Positions 34,557-45,300 of a DNA stretch of 64,000 bases are shown piece after piece. The stretch is from Lentinus brumalis (taxonomy: Eukaryota; Basidiomycota; Agaricomycetes; Polyporales; Polyporaceae). The stretch is from the NCBI GenBank assembly GCA_001792895.1, contig MARA01000013.1, forward strand, positions 868,001 through 932,000. The letters are read 5' to 3'. Positions within the stretch are counted from its first letter, which is position 1; every line of letters starts with the position of its first letter. The notes under the pieces are model-generated. The model was not told the DNA's origin. It searched no databases and was given only the letters and a program-made list of their open reading frames with translations. The position numbers were made by a program, and so were the translations under genes.

Positions 34557-35490
34557 GCTTCTGAACTTCGTGCTGCTGGTCTACGAAACGGCCTCTTGCT
34601 GTCGTTGTCCCCCGATCACTGTAAAGCAGCCTGCGGTACCCACCTCGTTACAGGCTATCTTGTACGTCCTGCTCCAAGAATGGATAGTCAACTTGTGTCA
34701 CTTACGTTACACTCCAGCTATCGCACTGCTGCCGACGACATCGAAGACTCCCGTTCAAGTTCCATTCCACGAACCCCCACATTCAGTTCCGAACCATATC
34801 TCTTCGAAGGTGCACTCCATCTGAATACTTCAAGATCCGTGCCGGTCACACCTTTCATTTCCGTACACGTGTCCCTAACTTAGGCTACACCACTTCTGCA
34901 ATGCCATGGAGCGGGCTTCTGACGGTACCCACCCCGCTAGAAGCTGTCTCGTACGTTCAACTCTGATCATTGCAAGTCAACTTGTGTCACTTACGTTACA
35001 CTCCAGCTATCGCACTGCTGCCGACGACATCGAAGACTCCCCTTCAAGTTCCATTCCACGAACCCCCACATTCAGTTCCGATATCTGTTCGAAGGCGCAC
35101 TCCATCTGAACACTTCAAGATCCGTGCCGGTCACACCTTTCATTTTCGTACACGTGTCCCTAACTTAGGCTACACCACTTCTGCGATGCCATGGAACGGG
35201 CTTCTGACAGTACTTACCCACCCCGCTAGAAGCTGGCTCGTATGTTTTGCTCCGAATATTGAAAGTTCGTTTGCATCACTCACGTTACACTCATTCAGCG
35301 ACCGCACTGCTGCTGACAACATTGAAGACTCTCCTTCCATTTCGCCAATGTCTTCCAGGCCCTAGACATGTTCCAGAAGCCTCTCTGAACTATATCTGCT
35401 TGGAGTTGCGCTCCAACTCAATACTTGACGATCCGTGCCAGTCACACGTCTATTTCTGAACACACATCCCTACGCTAGACATTTTCCTCA
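34557..35490. repeat. 289-bp tandem repeat, about three copies
   Basis: Landmark CACTTACGTTACACTC occurs at 34699 and 34988 and as CACTCACGTTACACTC at 35277, a constant step of 289 bp. Flanking words such as GACATCGAAGACTCC, CTTCTGAC and ATTTCCGTACACGTG recur with the same step. Copies 1 and 2 are close; copy 3 is more diverged. All copies encode overlapping similar frames, but no gene is evident. Confidence 0.85.
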
Positions 35491-36302
35491 ATCCCGTGGA
35501 GCCCCTCTAAACACCATATCACGGCTTGTTCTCTGTCAGCAACAGAATATTGTAAATCATGTGTTACGTACTATAGCATGACATGACAAGCTACGCCCTC
35601 ATCCGACTCGATCCGAGTCCTGATATGCAGCAACCCATTGACGTGAACGCCCTGGAAATAACTAATATCAGCGGTACCACTTTACGCCACTGTGTCCATA
35701 CATACATCTAAGACAGTGTGGCCTGTAACTGTTCCCTGCATGTATCTGGCAGAATCATCGCAAAGCCAGAATACTTCTGTTCCGATCTAACAAACAGCAC
35801 GTTCAGTTTACGGTATTAGCACCTACAGTGGCCTGCCTACAGGGAAGTCCTGTTGGAGCAGTTGCAATACAGACAGTGTCGAGTTTTGGTTCATCGCCAT
35901 TATCGCAAGATGTGCGGGCACAGGTAGGAATAGGAAGACTTATCGTACTACTTCAGGCCATGCTCGCCATCCCTACTTATATACCCAGCGGATCTACTTA
36001 TTGACCTTCGACCGTGACCCCGAGCTTGCAAACACGACGTAAATAAAACTCTCACCTGCCACTTTGACTGTATCCAGAACTCCGCCTCAGGTTGACAGTA
36101 TTGCATAACTCTCGCTGAATCGCAAGCCTGTGTGAAGCGTCGCACCGTCAGACCCCGTCCCCAAGCTCAAAGTTTCAAAGTTCACATTCATCTTGATTAT
36201 TAGTCCGCCAAGACATGACAATTTCCGATGGGAGCTGAGTACATATACCACACTATAGCATACCATAGAACACAAGCAGAACAGCGTCCGCACCATATGA
36301 AC
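35491..36302. other. intergenic region, no supported gene
   Basis: Between the tandem repeat and the MYND gene; short frames only. Confidence 0.45.
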
Positions 36303-37219
36303 CTACATCAGGAGGGAGAAAAATGCTCGCATGACGTGGACGTCTTGGGGTTCCATATCAACAAACGTCGTCTCCGACCTGTCCGCGCACCTCATCATCA
36401 ACACAGGCCCACGCCAATCGCGAGGCGTTGGCCGTACCCCCGCTGTGAGCGACTTCAACGCCTTGTTCACTTTTAAGCCCCTCTTTCTCGCTGCTTCCAC
36501 GGGACCGTGTGCCGCGAAGTCCGCATAGATGTGGAAAGGACGGTCGAGAAGAGTGAACTCTTGCCCGAACAACACAGGAGTCACCGCCGGGGGACATTGC
36601 ATGAGCCCAACTAGGTACGGTACGAATTGTTCCGCACCGTTCGGACGTTCATTGGTTCTCGGCTCGCGGACGAGGAAGACGTCGATGAACTTGACCAATC
36701 CTGAACGCGCCAGCAGTCAGTTGATGTCACAAGCACCGTACTCAATGAACATGGACGTCACCTTCGTCGGGATCCGCGAATATGGCACGAACGGCGACGC
36801 AACAGGGACTAGGTGCCCTGCTACCATTGCTGATAAGCTCTGGTCCCACGCAAGGATAGTGCGGACCGCTGTATCCTGCATACGTCGTCGAACGCTCGAT
36901 CACTTGCGCCGCAGCACGAGCGGCGTCGTCCCACTTCAGTAGTCTATCGCGCATGCACTCGAGACTATGCCGTACTGCGTCCTACACGGTCATCAGCTCA
37001 CAGGACCCTCTGCAGAACGACTGGTTCACTTACCAGGAGGCGATGATTCACAGAACAGTAGGCCACATTCATCTCGCATTCCGCGCATACGAAGGGCGCG
37101 TCCGCACCGCAACACACGCATTTCGGCAGACCTTCGACGAGCCGGAGCGCAATCATAGGATGAATTGGGGTATAGGAACGCTCGGCTGCATCCACAGTAG
37201 CGGCGAGAACAGTAGTCAT
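36303..37219 (-). CDS. MYND-type zinc-finger protein
   Basis: Exon 1 starts at 37219 (MTTVLAATVDAAERSYTP) and holds CVCCGADAPFVCAECEMN followed by YCSVNHRLL. A GTAAGTGAACC...GTGTAG intron joins it to DAVRHSLECMRDRLLKWDD. The join completes a MYND finger: C-x2-C, C-x2-C, YCS, then D-x3-H-x3-C. The sixth ligand is His in place of the usual Cys. A second intron (GTGACGTCC...GTTCAG) leads to LVKFIDVFLVREPRTNE, VPYLVGLMQCPPAVTP and a stop at 36303. MYND fingers bind proline-rich peptides; in fungi many such proteins are orphans. No SET domain is visible. The length is about 250 residues. Confidence 0.65.
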
Positions 37220-37708
37220 AGCAGGATGTCGGGAAAAGAAGGAGGTTGGAAATGTCGTCAACTCGCAGCGATCCTCAGCTCCCGGTATTTGTAGTGTTGG
37301 CAGGCGCCGGCAGGGTGTCACAACGGATCTTGTGACAATCGTGAGTCACTTTGCCAACTAGCGCCAAAGTGCATGAGTTTGTGTACGGACGTGTCTGTAC
37401 GCGAGCGAGCCTCAGACCAACCTCAGCCAGTGCATTGACAACGCCGGAGACGCCTCGCAATGGCCTTGGAACACCTTCTCACTGCTTGACGCGCTTACTG
37501 AACTGTATTAAGGTCCTCGCACTTCGAATTCGCCGCCGTGGCCACTAACAGGATGGAACTTCTGGCCCAAAACAAAATGGTGAAATTCTTATGGCAAGGT
37601 CTGGGCGAGAGCCGTGTGTGATCTCCAGGTGTGGCGAGCACAATGTGTACTATACTATACAAGGAAACTTAGGCGCCAAAAAATGGACGTAAAGTGTGGT
37701 TCACACTG

Positions 37709-37790
37709 GCAGCACCGAGAATCGAACTCGCGATCGCACGTGCAAATGCGTGCAACATGTTACGGAGTAGACTACTAGGCCTTGCACATT
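37709..37790 (-). pseudogene. tRNA-like sequence with intact A and B boxes but unpaired acceptor
   Basis: The minus strand has AAGGCCTAGTAGTC (A-box-like), a stem-loop GCACG-CATTTGCA-CGTGC that could be a Cys-type anticodon arm, and GAGTTCGATTCTC (B box). The 3' half TGCTGCC has no 5' partner. Confidence 0.35.
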
Positions 37791-38012
37791 TGGAAGTGGT
37801 TTAAACCAATAGACAATGAAGAATTGAATACTTACCATTTCCATACCTCGCGTCCAAGTTGATCGTTCACGAGTACGCCGACATTACTGTCCACGCTGCA
37901 CAAAACCAAGTATACTTTGACCACCACGTCCAGATCAACACTACCATTGGAACTTGGGTAAGAATTTGTCCCGCGTACAAGCCCTCCCAAAGGGCTGACT
38001 GACCAAACTCCG

Positions 38013-38904
38013 TTACAGGCTCACAGTCGCCAACCTCAGCGCCCTTACAAGTCCCTGCTGCAACTCCATCGCAACAGCACTCTGGACAGCGCTCGTTCGA
38101 TCGCTGCCTAACGGGAGCGTATCCAGCATTTGAACCAGAACTGCTGGACGCCTGGACCCGCGGCCGTCGCTCTCAACGAAGATCGACACCTTGAAGAACA
38201 CCTGTTTTCTAGCATTGAGTATCACACTCAATAATGCCGCACCCAACAGCAACTAACTGACCTCGCGCCCTTCCAGAACTGCCATGATTCCGTAGTCCAT
38301 ACGATCCGAATACTCAACTGTCGGTGCCTCCGGACTATTGCGTGAGGCCAAGTTCTCTTCGTCGCGTGCATTTGCGCCTTCGCCATCGTTCATAGAAATA
38401 GCGGGGGTCAAGCCCGGCATAGGGCTGGCGTCGTTGCCGCCTCTTTCAAGCCGCTGTGTGGACGACCTAACACGAGGAAGCAAGCCCTCGACACCCCTTG
38501 CGTCTGCAGCCGATCCATGTGGCAATGCCGGTTGACCGCTACAGAGATCCAAGAATTAGCGTACGAGCACGCTACATGAGCCTTCGAACATCACTCACAG
38601 TACAGGGTGCTGTCGAATCTCCTCATCGTCTTCGTTGCTTCTTTGCCGGTACGTCGCCAGGAATTGTGGTGACATTTGAACCAGAAAATTGACCTCCTGG
38701 ACACACCCTAGGCTTGTATATATAGGCGTTGTGGCGACCAAAACCGTCAAACCCGGCTCTAAGTTGCGCCGAGGCTAGAATCAGCCCTCTATGCATAAAC
38801 GGGCTAGAGGTTCGTGAACGCAACCATGTGCCGTTTCGAGATTCGTCTCCAGCCGTTTGACACAACCCTAGAACTTCGAGCCCTTCCGCAACATTGTGGA
38901 GCAC
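38013..38904 (-). CDS. hypothetical protein, multi-exon
   Basis: Three blocks on the minus strand. About 38904-38623 ends in a basic KKQRRR. 38552-38253 contains SNSPEAPTVEYSDR-like ASRNSPEAPTVEYSDRMDYG and MAVLEGREV. After an intron (GTCAGTTAG...TGCTAG) the last exon has KQVFFKVSIFVESDGRG, RPAVLVQMLDTLPLGSD and LQQGLVRALRLATVSL, with a stop at 38013. The last two blocks join well. The family is unknown, and the first block may not belong. Confidence 0.45.
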
Positions 38905-39292
38905 TTACAGTTCATGCGCATAAAGACCACGCCTTCCCAACGCTGAAGGCTCTGATATCATTACAACCTGTCTGCGATAGCTCCACACTCTCATTCCCTA
39001 GGTCGTCTTCTCTGTGCTTCTTCGCTAATGCGGAAGGTTTCTCCACAGTGTCCAATTCTCCTTGACCGTCGCGGCTCTTCTTTTCCCTGCACTCCACCCA
39101 TGCATACCTTCATACGCCTGACATCTCAGTCTATACAATAACAAGCGCGCGCCGCGAAGCATCGGCCGCAGGGTTCGCCTTCACACAATTCACCAAGAAG
39201 TACGCCTGATTCCGATTTCTGCTTCTCGAACTTGACACATGCTGAGATCTTACACAAATACACTAGAACGATCCTGTCCAAGACTGCCATGC

Positions 39293-40465
39293 TCACTCCT
39301 GCCGCACGTGGGCGCCAATATACTCGCTCACCCGACGTTCGAAGAAGTTCGTTCGTGCTCCAAGCACACTCGTCTCCATGAACGGAAACTGTAAAGAGTA
39401 AGACGTCGTTCTCAAGCCCATCAATATGTCACTGACCGGATTAGCCTTTCCAAACCAAGGTTGCAAGCCCAGACCTTGAAGTAGAAAGTCTCCGACATAC
39501 TCCACGTAGTCGCGCATCAGCCCAATGTTCATCCCCGAGCGGTCGTGGCAGCGCAGCTATGATGCCAGATCAATGCCTGAAGCAAACAGAACGCCATCCT
39601 GCTCACCTCGGAAGAAGTTATGCTCAAGATCGACCGCCTCTGCGACCATCCGACGTACCATATCCTCCGGAACCTTCGCCCGAACGTGCTTGTACAACAA
39701 ACAAGCAAATGCCGTGTGCATCCCTTCGTCTCTTGCGATCAACTCGTTTGACTGACTCAACGCAGGCATCAGCCCGCGGCTTCGCACCCAGAACACTGCA
39801 GCAAACGACGAGGAGAAGAATATCCCCTCGACGATCGCAAACGCCACCAGCCGAGTCGGAAAGTCGCTCTCCGACGACTCTATCCATCGCAGGCACCAGT
39901 CTGCTTTCGCCTTCACCGCAGGAATGTTTCGATCGCTGAGAACAGTCTCTTTTGCTCGCGCTCGTCATTGATCAGCGAGCGCAAAAGCAAGCTGTACGTC
40001 TCCGAGTGAATGTTCTCCCTACAATTCAACTCGTCAGAACGATAACTGCTCGAATGGCCTCTCACTCACATCATCATTTGGAATCCGTAGAAACACCGTG
40101 CTTCCGCCAACTGGACCTCCGCACAAAACCGTTGCGCGAGATTCTCCACAACGATACCATCTGACGCCGCAAAGAACGCCATAATCATCGACAGAAACGT
40201 TCGTTCGTCGGGGCTGAGGGCGCCCTCCCAATGCTCCACGTCCACATTGATCTTTCGAATCTCTTCCGCCGTCCAGAACGACGCTTGCGCCGTCTTGTAC
40301 GCCTTCCATAACTAGTACGTCGAAACGTCCCAGTTAGCACGACAGAAGACCTAACAGAAGTTACGCACGCACATCAGGATACTTGATCGGAAACAGCACG
40401 AAGCGCGAACGCTCGGGAACAAGAATGAGCTCGCGTACGTTGGACTCTGCGGTGGGACTGTTCAT
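39293..40465 (-). pseudogene. ribonucleoside-diphosphate reductase small subunit (R2), frameshifted and tail-less
   Basis: Exons by homology: 40465-40373, 40311-40070, 40018-39607, 39556-39437, 39388-39293. It starts MNSPTAESNVRELILVPE. R2 houses the di-iron centre and tyrosyl radical that drive R1. Seen: ASFWTAEEI with NVDVEHW (Asp ligand), [30 protein letters not shown] (Glu, His and the radical Tyr), AIVEGIFFSSSF (Glu), ARDEGMHTAFA (Glu, His) and TNFFERRV. All ligands are present. However, one base is missing near 39923 (AIET then IPAVKAKADW in another frame) and one extra base lies in the GGGG at 39533-39536, so a simple translation stops after about 145 residues. The protein also ends HVRQE, without the roughly 20-residue tail closing in F-T-L-D-x-D-F that binds R1. 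Assembly errors could explain the indels, but not the missing tail. Confidence 0.8.
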
Positions 40466-40511
40466 GATACCGCTGCTGCTGATCCCGGTATCCTTCGCTA
40501 GCCAGCGTTCC

Positions 40512-40518
40512 TTTATAC
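40512..40518 (-). promoter_or_regulatory. TATA-like box of the R2 gene
   Basis: TATAAAG on the minus strand, about 47 bases upstream of the R2 start codon. Confidence 0.45.
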
Positions 40519-41134
40519 CTCGCTCTCCCAAGGGTCCTCTTCCGCTTCTCTAACTACCGGGCCGAGGACCCTTCCCCACCGGCGTGGCCCACAATAGACT
40601 TCACCCTAGATTTCACCCTAGATACCACAGATGTTCAGACCTTCGACATACGAAGCTCATGTCAACGTCTTTCCTCACCACTCGCGCCCTATCCACACAC
40701 GGACGACAGGGTCCCGACAAGTCTTTCACCGAACATCCGACGACAGGGTCCGTACGGGTCTTGCACTCGACATATGAACACGATGACGCAACTACTCCAT
40801 CTTGCCAGTACTACAAATAGTCGCCATACCTCCGATCACAGCCTCCGCATACCCATTATCCTGTTCCATGACAAACGCTCTCGTCCAGCCGCTTCTCGAT
40901 CTCGTACACGAGCTCCCCTCCGTAGCTCTCCAAGCCACCGCGATCAGTTCCTCTGGTCCGTGACGCTGCTCGCTATACAGTGATCAAATTGTTGAATGAC
41001 TCCAGGCACAGATTCCGAGCGCGACGGATATGACCAGACTACCGCGAACGCTGCGCAGAACATGGGTATGTCACCGTTCATCGGTCCATTCAATAATATG
41101 ACTTACTGGACGACTCGCAGAAATATGCGCGGCG

Positions 41135-42343
41135 TTGTCCGCTCCGCGCAACAACGCCGACGACCCGCTCATAAGTGCGTCCTCACCACCGCCCGTAACA
41201 TGTCGATTGACCGCAGCAACAATAGGTCGCATAAATCGTTCAAACGATGGGACTAACCGCCTCGATTGGTGTGCCGAGTCCGATTTGGCGCTCGACTACA
41301 CACACATCGTCAAGGCCATACTCATCACAACTAGCACTTTGCGTCTGGACGAAGTGAATGCAACTTACGATGACGTTCTTGTGAATGCGGGCATCACTCG
41401 TCTGCTATCCTTGTACACCGTGTGGCTGCCCCGTGACCTTCGCCAGCTCGCCGAGCTCCATAGTGTCGCCCTGCCGTACAGGCCCAATCGTTCCATGCTC
41501 ATCGAGCGACTCCTTGCTCATGACTGTGACCCGCGTTGTCCTCCCTACGTGGTGGTGTTCACCACTCGCTCCGAACTTCGCGCGCCAGAGCAAGTCGGAG
41601 TGCCACCACCTGCCAGGGCCCCGTCCCTTCACCCCGACACTGAAACATCGTACTTACAGATCGCGGACGACTCGATCCGTTCCTCAATCATACGCGAATG
41701 GCAAGACGTCGTTTCCACCACTAGCTTCCAATCTGCCGTCTGCTCTCCTTGCGGTCGACAATTCTCCCGTCACGAACTATCATCAATCCACCCCCACGAC
41801 TTCGACCTAACCCTTCTCAGGAACGACGCCATCCCACCCCACACTCGGCCTTCCACGTATGCCTTCGAACTCTACGAGCGCGCCCTTCTTCATCCCAGGG
41901 GCATGTGCGATCCTTGGCATCTTGCCGAGGTATTGATGTGCACGAACTGTAGCCGTGAGCTTGTCCACCATAGGCGCATGCCCCGTCTCTGCTTCGCCAA
42001 TTGGCTCTATTATGCACACGATGAACTCCCTCCTGCCGTCGCCGAAGCATTTCGTCGCAGTTCACCTTTCGACAGACTACTTGTAGCCCGAGCTCGGGCC
42101 AGCCGTATATCCTTCCGCTTTACCGAGCTTCCCAATCGCAACAAACTTAACATAGACAATCCCGAAGCTCACAAAGCCCATGCGTCCGCACAGAAGTTCT
42201 TGAAGGGCAACGTCCTCGTAATGCCACAGAACTCAACTCACCTCAATAACGTACTCCCCCCCCCGCGTCCGTCATACGCGATACCGTCTGCGCCGTCTTC
42301 GTCGGCAAGACCAGGCCCACGAAGGCTACGATTGGAGGTTTAA
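41135..42343 (+). CDS. Helitron N-terminal region (DUF6570-like), ends at a frameshift
   Basis: The first part of the Helitron protein. The N-terminal 200 residues are poorly conserved. The region from CSPCGRQFSRHELS to the end fits the DUF6570-type block that precedes Rep in fungal Helitrons: RGMCDPWHLAEVLMCTNC, RELVHHRRMPRLCFANWLY, FDRLLVARARASRISFRF and FLKGNVLVMPQNSTHL. After NNVLPPP the homologous frame shifts at a run of nine C (42256-42264). In the other frame IRDTVCAVFVGKTRPTKATI continues into the downstream open frame. One missing C therefore separates the two open frames. Confidence 0.75.
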   Translation: MSAPRNNADDPLISASSPPPVTCRLTAATIGRINRSNDGTNRLDWCAESDLALDYTHIVKAILITTSTLRLDEVNATYDDVLVNAGITRLLSLYTVWLPRDLRQLAELHSVALPYRPNRSMLIERLLAHDCDPRCPPYVVVFTTRSELRAPEQVGVPPPARAPSLHPDTETSYLQIADDSIRSSIIREWQDVVSTTSFQSAVCSPCGRQFSRHELSSIHPHDFDLTLLRNDAIPPHTRPSTYAFELYERALLHPRGMCDPWHLAEVLMCTNCSRELVHHRRMPRLCFANWLYYAHDELPPAVAEAFRRSSPFDRLLVARARASRISFRFTELPNRNKLNIDNPEAHKAHASAQKFLKGNVLVMPQNSTHLNNVLPPPRPSYAIPSAPSSSARPGPRRLRLEV

Positions 42344-42366
42344 GCCCCATCCTAGTTCGGAAGTCA

Positions 42367-45300
42367 GTGGTCGAAACTATCATTAAATTTCTGATATCCC
42401 GCAATCCATTCTATCTTCCCGATGATCAGACCTTCTTCGGCCTAAGCCAATCGAACCTCCGCAACATCTTCGCCCCCGATCAGGCCGACAACGATGTGGG
42501 AGTCCCATGCGCGATGGATATCGGGTTCATCGAGGACTCGGATGCAATTCAGGCCACAACGTCTGACTATACGCACCGCAGCGATCACGCCGACTTGCCC
42601 TCCGCAGACGAATCCGACTCGCTCTTGATGGAGAACGTTGGCTATACGTGCGGCGACGATTCCCCCCGTTCCTATCGAGACATGAAACTCCACGCTCTCG
42701 CCCATTGTCTGAATGGTGGCTCCTTCATACGTTCGCAAGCCGGCGAGACCTTCGTCCCCGACTTCCAAAACCCCGCGCTCTTAACCTGGCTGTTCCCCCA
42801 CCTTGATCCTTGGGGCATCGGCGGGTTCCACCACCCCGATCGCCCACAATCGATCACTATGGAAGAGCAGCTAACGTACCTTCTGCAACTTGCCGACAGT
42901 CCATTCCAACGCGACCCCGACTTCGCCTTCGTCTACTTCAACATCCTCCAAAAGAAAGCCGTCTGCGACACGGTCCACTTCCGCATCAAAGCTTCCGAGC
43001 AACGGCGTATAGTCAGTCAGCTCCTGGCCGTCGACAAAACCGTCCTCGCACAGCTCATCTCGCACTGCAAAACCGACGAAAATTACAGCCCACAAACACC
43101 AGACGAGGCACGCCTACTGGCCCTTGTCAATAGTGTCAGCTCCATACTACACAACATACCCGGTACCACGGGCTATAAACTACACCTCCGTAACGAGATT
43201 CGGGCCCTCGTCAACTATCTCGGCACTCCTGCTTTCTTCATCACCCTCAATCCATCCGACATCCACCACCCCCTCGTTCGCCTCTATGCTGGTCAAGCCG
43301 TCAGTCTTGAAGATGCTTCCGTTGGTGAATCCCTCACCGACTGGCGCAGAAGACTGCTCGTAGCGAAGAACCCCGGAGCCTGCGCCATGTTCTTCCACAC
43401 AATGGTCTCCAAGTTCATCTCGATAATCCTCCGCTACGGTCGCACGGACCGTGGGCTCTTCGGTACCTGCGATGCGTACTACGGTACTGTCGAGGCTCAA
43501 GCTCGCGGAACTCTTCACTGTCATATGCTGATTTGGATTAAAGACCACCCGTCCCCACAACAAATGAGAGACCTCATGGTCTCCGATGAAGCATATCAAC
43601 AACGGATGTTCGCGTGGCTGGAAAGCCTCATCAAATGCGAACCCATGGGCTGCTCCGAGCTTGTTCACGCATCCTCCCCACACGCTGCCCGACGCCCTCG
43701 TCACTCGGAAAGTGCTGGCTACGTCCATCCCGGCGTCCGCACGCTTCCGAGGATCGACACACTGCTCCCATCCGATTTCAAACAACAATACCAGCGCATG
43801 GTGAACGACCTTGTCGAACAGTTCAATTGGCACGAGCATACAGACACTTGCTGGAAGTACCTACGAAGGAATCAACCCCGGATTGACTCAAACTGCCGAA
43901 TGCGCATTGACGGCAGCACTCGACCTGTCACTGTCCTTGATCCAGATACTCTCTCCATTCTCTTGCGCCGACTTCATCCTTGGATCGCGAACTACAACGA
44001 CCTCGTGATATTCCTTCTTCAGGCGAACATGGACATCAAGCATATCGGCTCCGGCGAAGGCGCCAAAGCGCTCATCTTCTACATCACGGACTACATAACC
44101 AAGTCTTCCGTACCCGCGCATCTCGGACTCGCTGCGCTCATGTACGCCATCAACCGTGCTGACGCCAAGTACACAGGCGTACCAGAATGGACTGATCGTC
44201 AGGATAGTGGCGCCTTGACTATCCTCGTCAACAGCATGGTCTCGCGCATCGAGATCTCTGAAGCGCAGGTCATGAGCCATCTCCTAGGTGGAGGCGACCA
44301 CTACTCCAGTCACCATTTCAGATTACTACACTACACATCTTTTGAACGCCTCCTCCTTCGCTATTGCAGTCCTCATGGCCTCCCGCCCTCTCCCACCGTT
44401 GAAGTACAAACCCCCTCCGATAGCCCGATCTCTCTCGCGGCCGAGCAACCCCCGTCCTCTCCCAATCTGGTTCCACCCCCTGTCCTCTCCGACGCTCGTG
44501 GAGATGTGCAGATGCCTGACGCAGAGAACGAACTCGTCACCCTCACATTCGGTCCCGGTTCCATCTCCGCCGTCACTCAACAACAAGACTACTTCCTCCG
44601 GCCTGCCGATGAACCCTTCGCATCCATGCCACTCTACCACTACGTGGGTATGACAGAGAAGATTACACGTGCAGCCGAGGCACGTCGTCTGAGTAACCAT
44701 TCACCGAACACAGGATCCGACCTCCCCCGCCGCGGCCGACCCGAGCAAGAACGTGGAGCGTTTCTTCACTCCCACCCACAACACGATACACATCTCGTCC
44801 GCAAGCGCGTAGTCTGGGTAGTACCGGTGATACTCGGGAATCGTTTGCCTCGAGCCGACCGCAGCATCGAAGAGAAGGAGCTCTGGGCCCGATCGATCCT
44901 AACGCTCTTCGTCCCCTGGAGGACTCCCGCAGATCTCAAATATGTCAACGAGACGTGGATTGATGCCTACGAACGTCACCTTCCTAGCATCACATCCGTT
45001 CACCGCAGGATCATACACAACATCGGAGTCCTGAGCGAATGCAAAGACGCTCGCGATAAGGCGATATCAGACATGCGCAACGGGCGGACAGCATCTGCTG
45101 CTGTATTGGGTTCCGTCCGCGACCTCGTCCAGTCGAGCCGCTACCATCACGATGAAGAACACTCCCCACCGCCTGACCTACCGTCCCATGCGCCAGGCAT
45201 CGAACTTGATTCTGGACGTATGTCACCGGATGGCGCGCGTGATTTGACTTCCGCTGTCGACGGACTAATATCTACCGCTGCCCGCGTCGCCCTCGATCAA

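Noticed and set aside
43180..43839. 219-codon minus-strand frame
   Set aside because: Antisense shadow of the Helitron Rep domain; many similar shadows occur across 42.4-47.1 kb.
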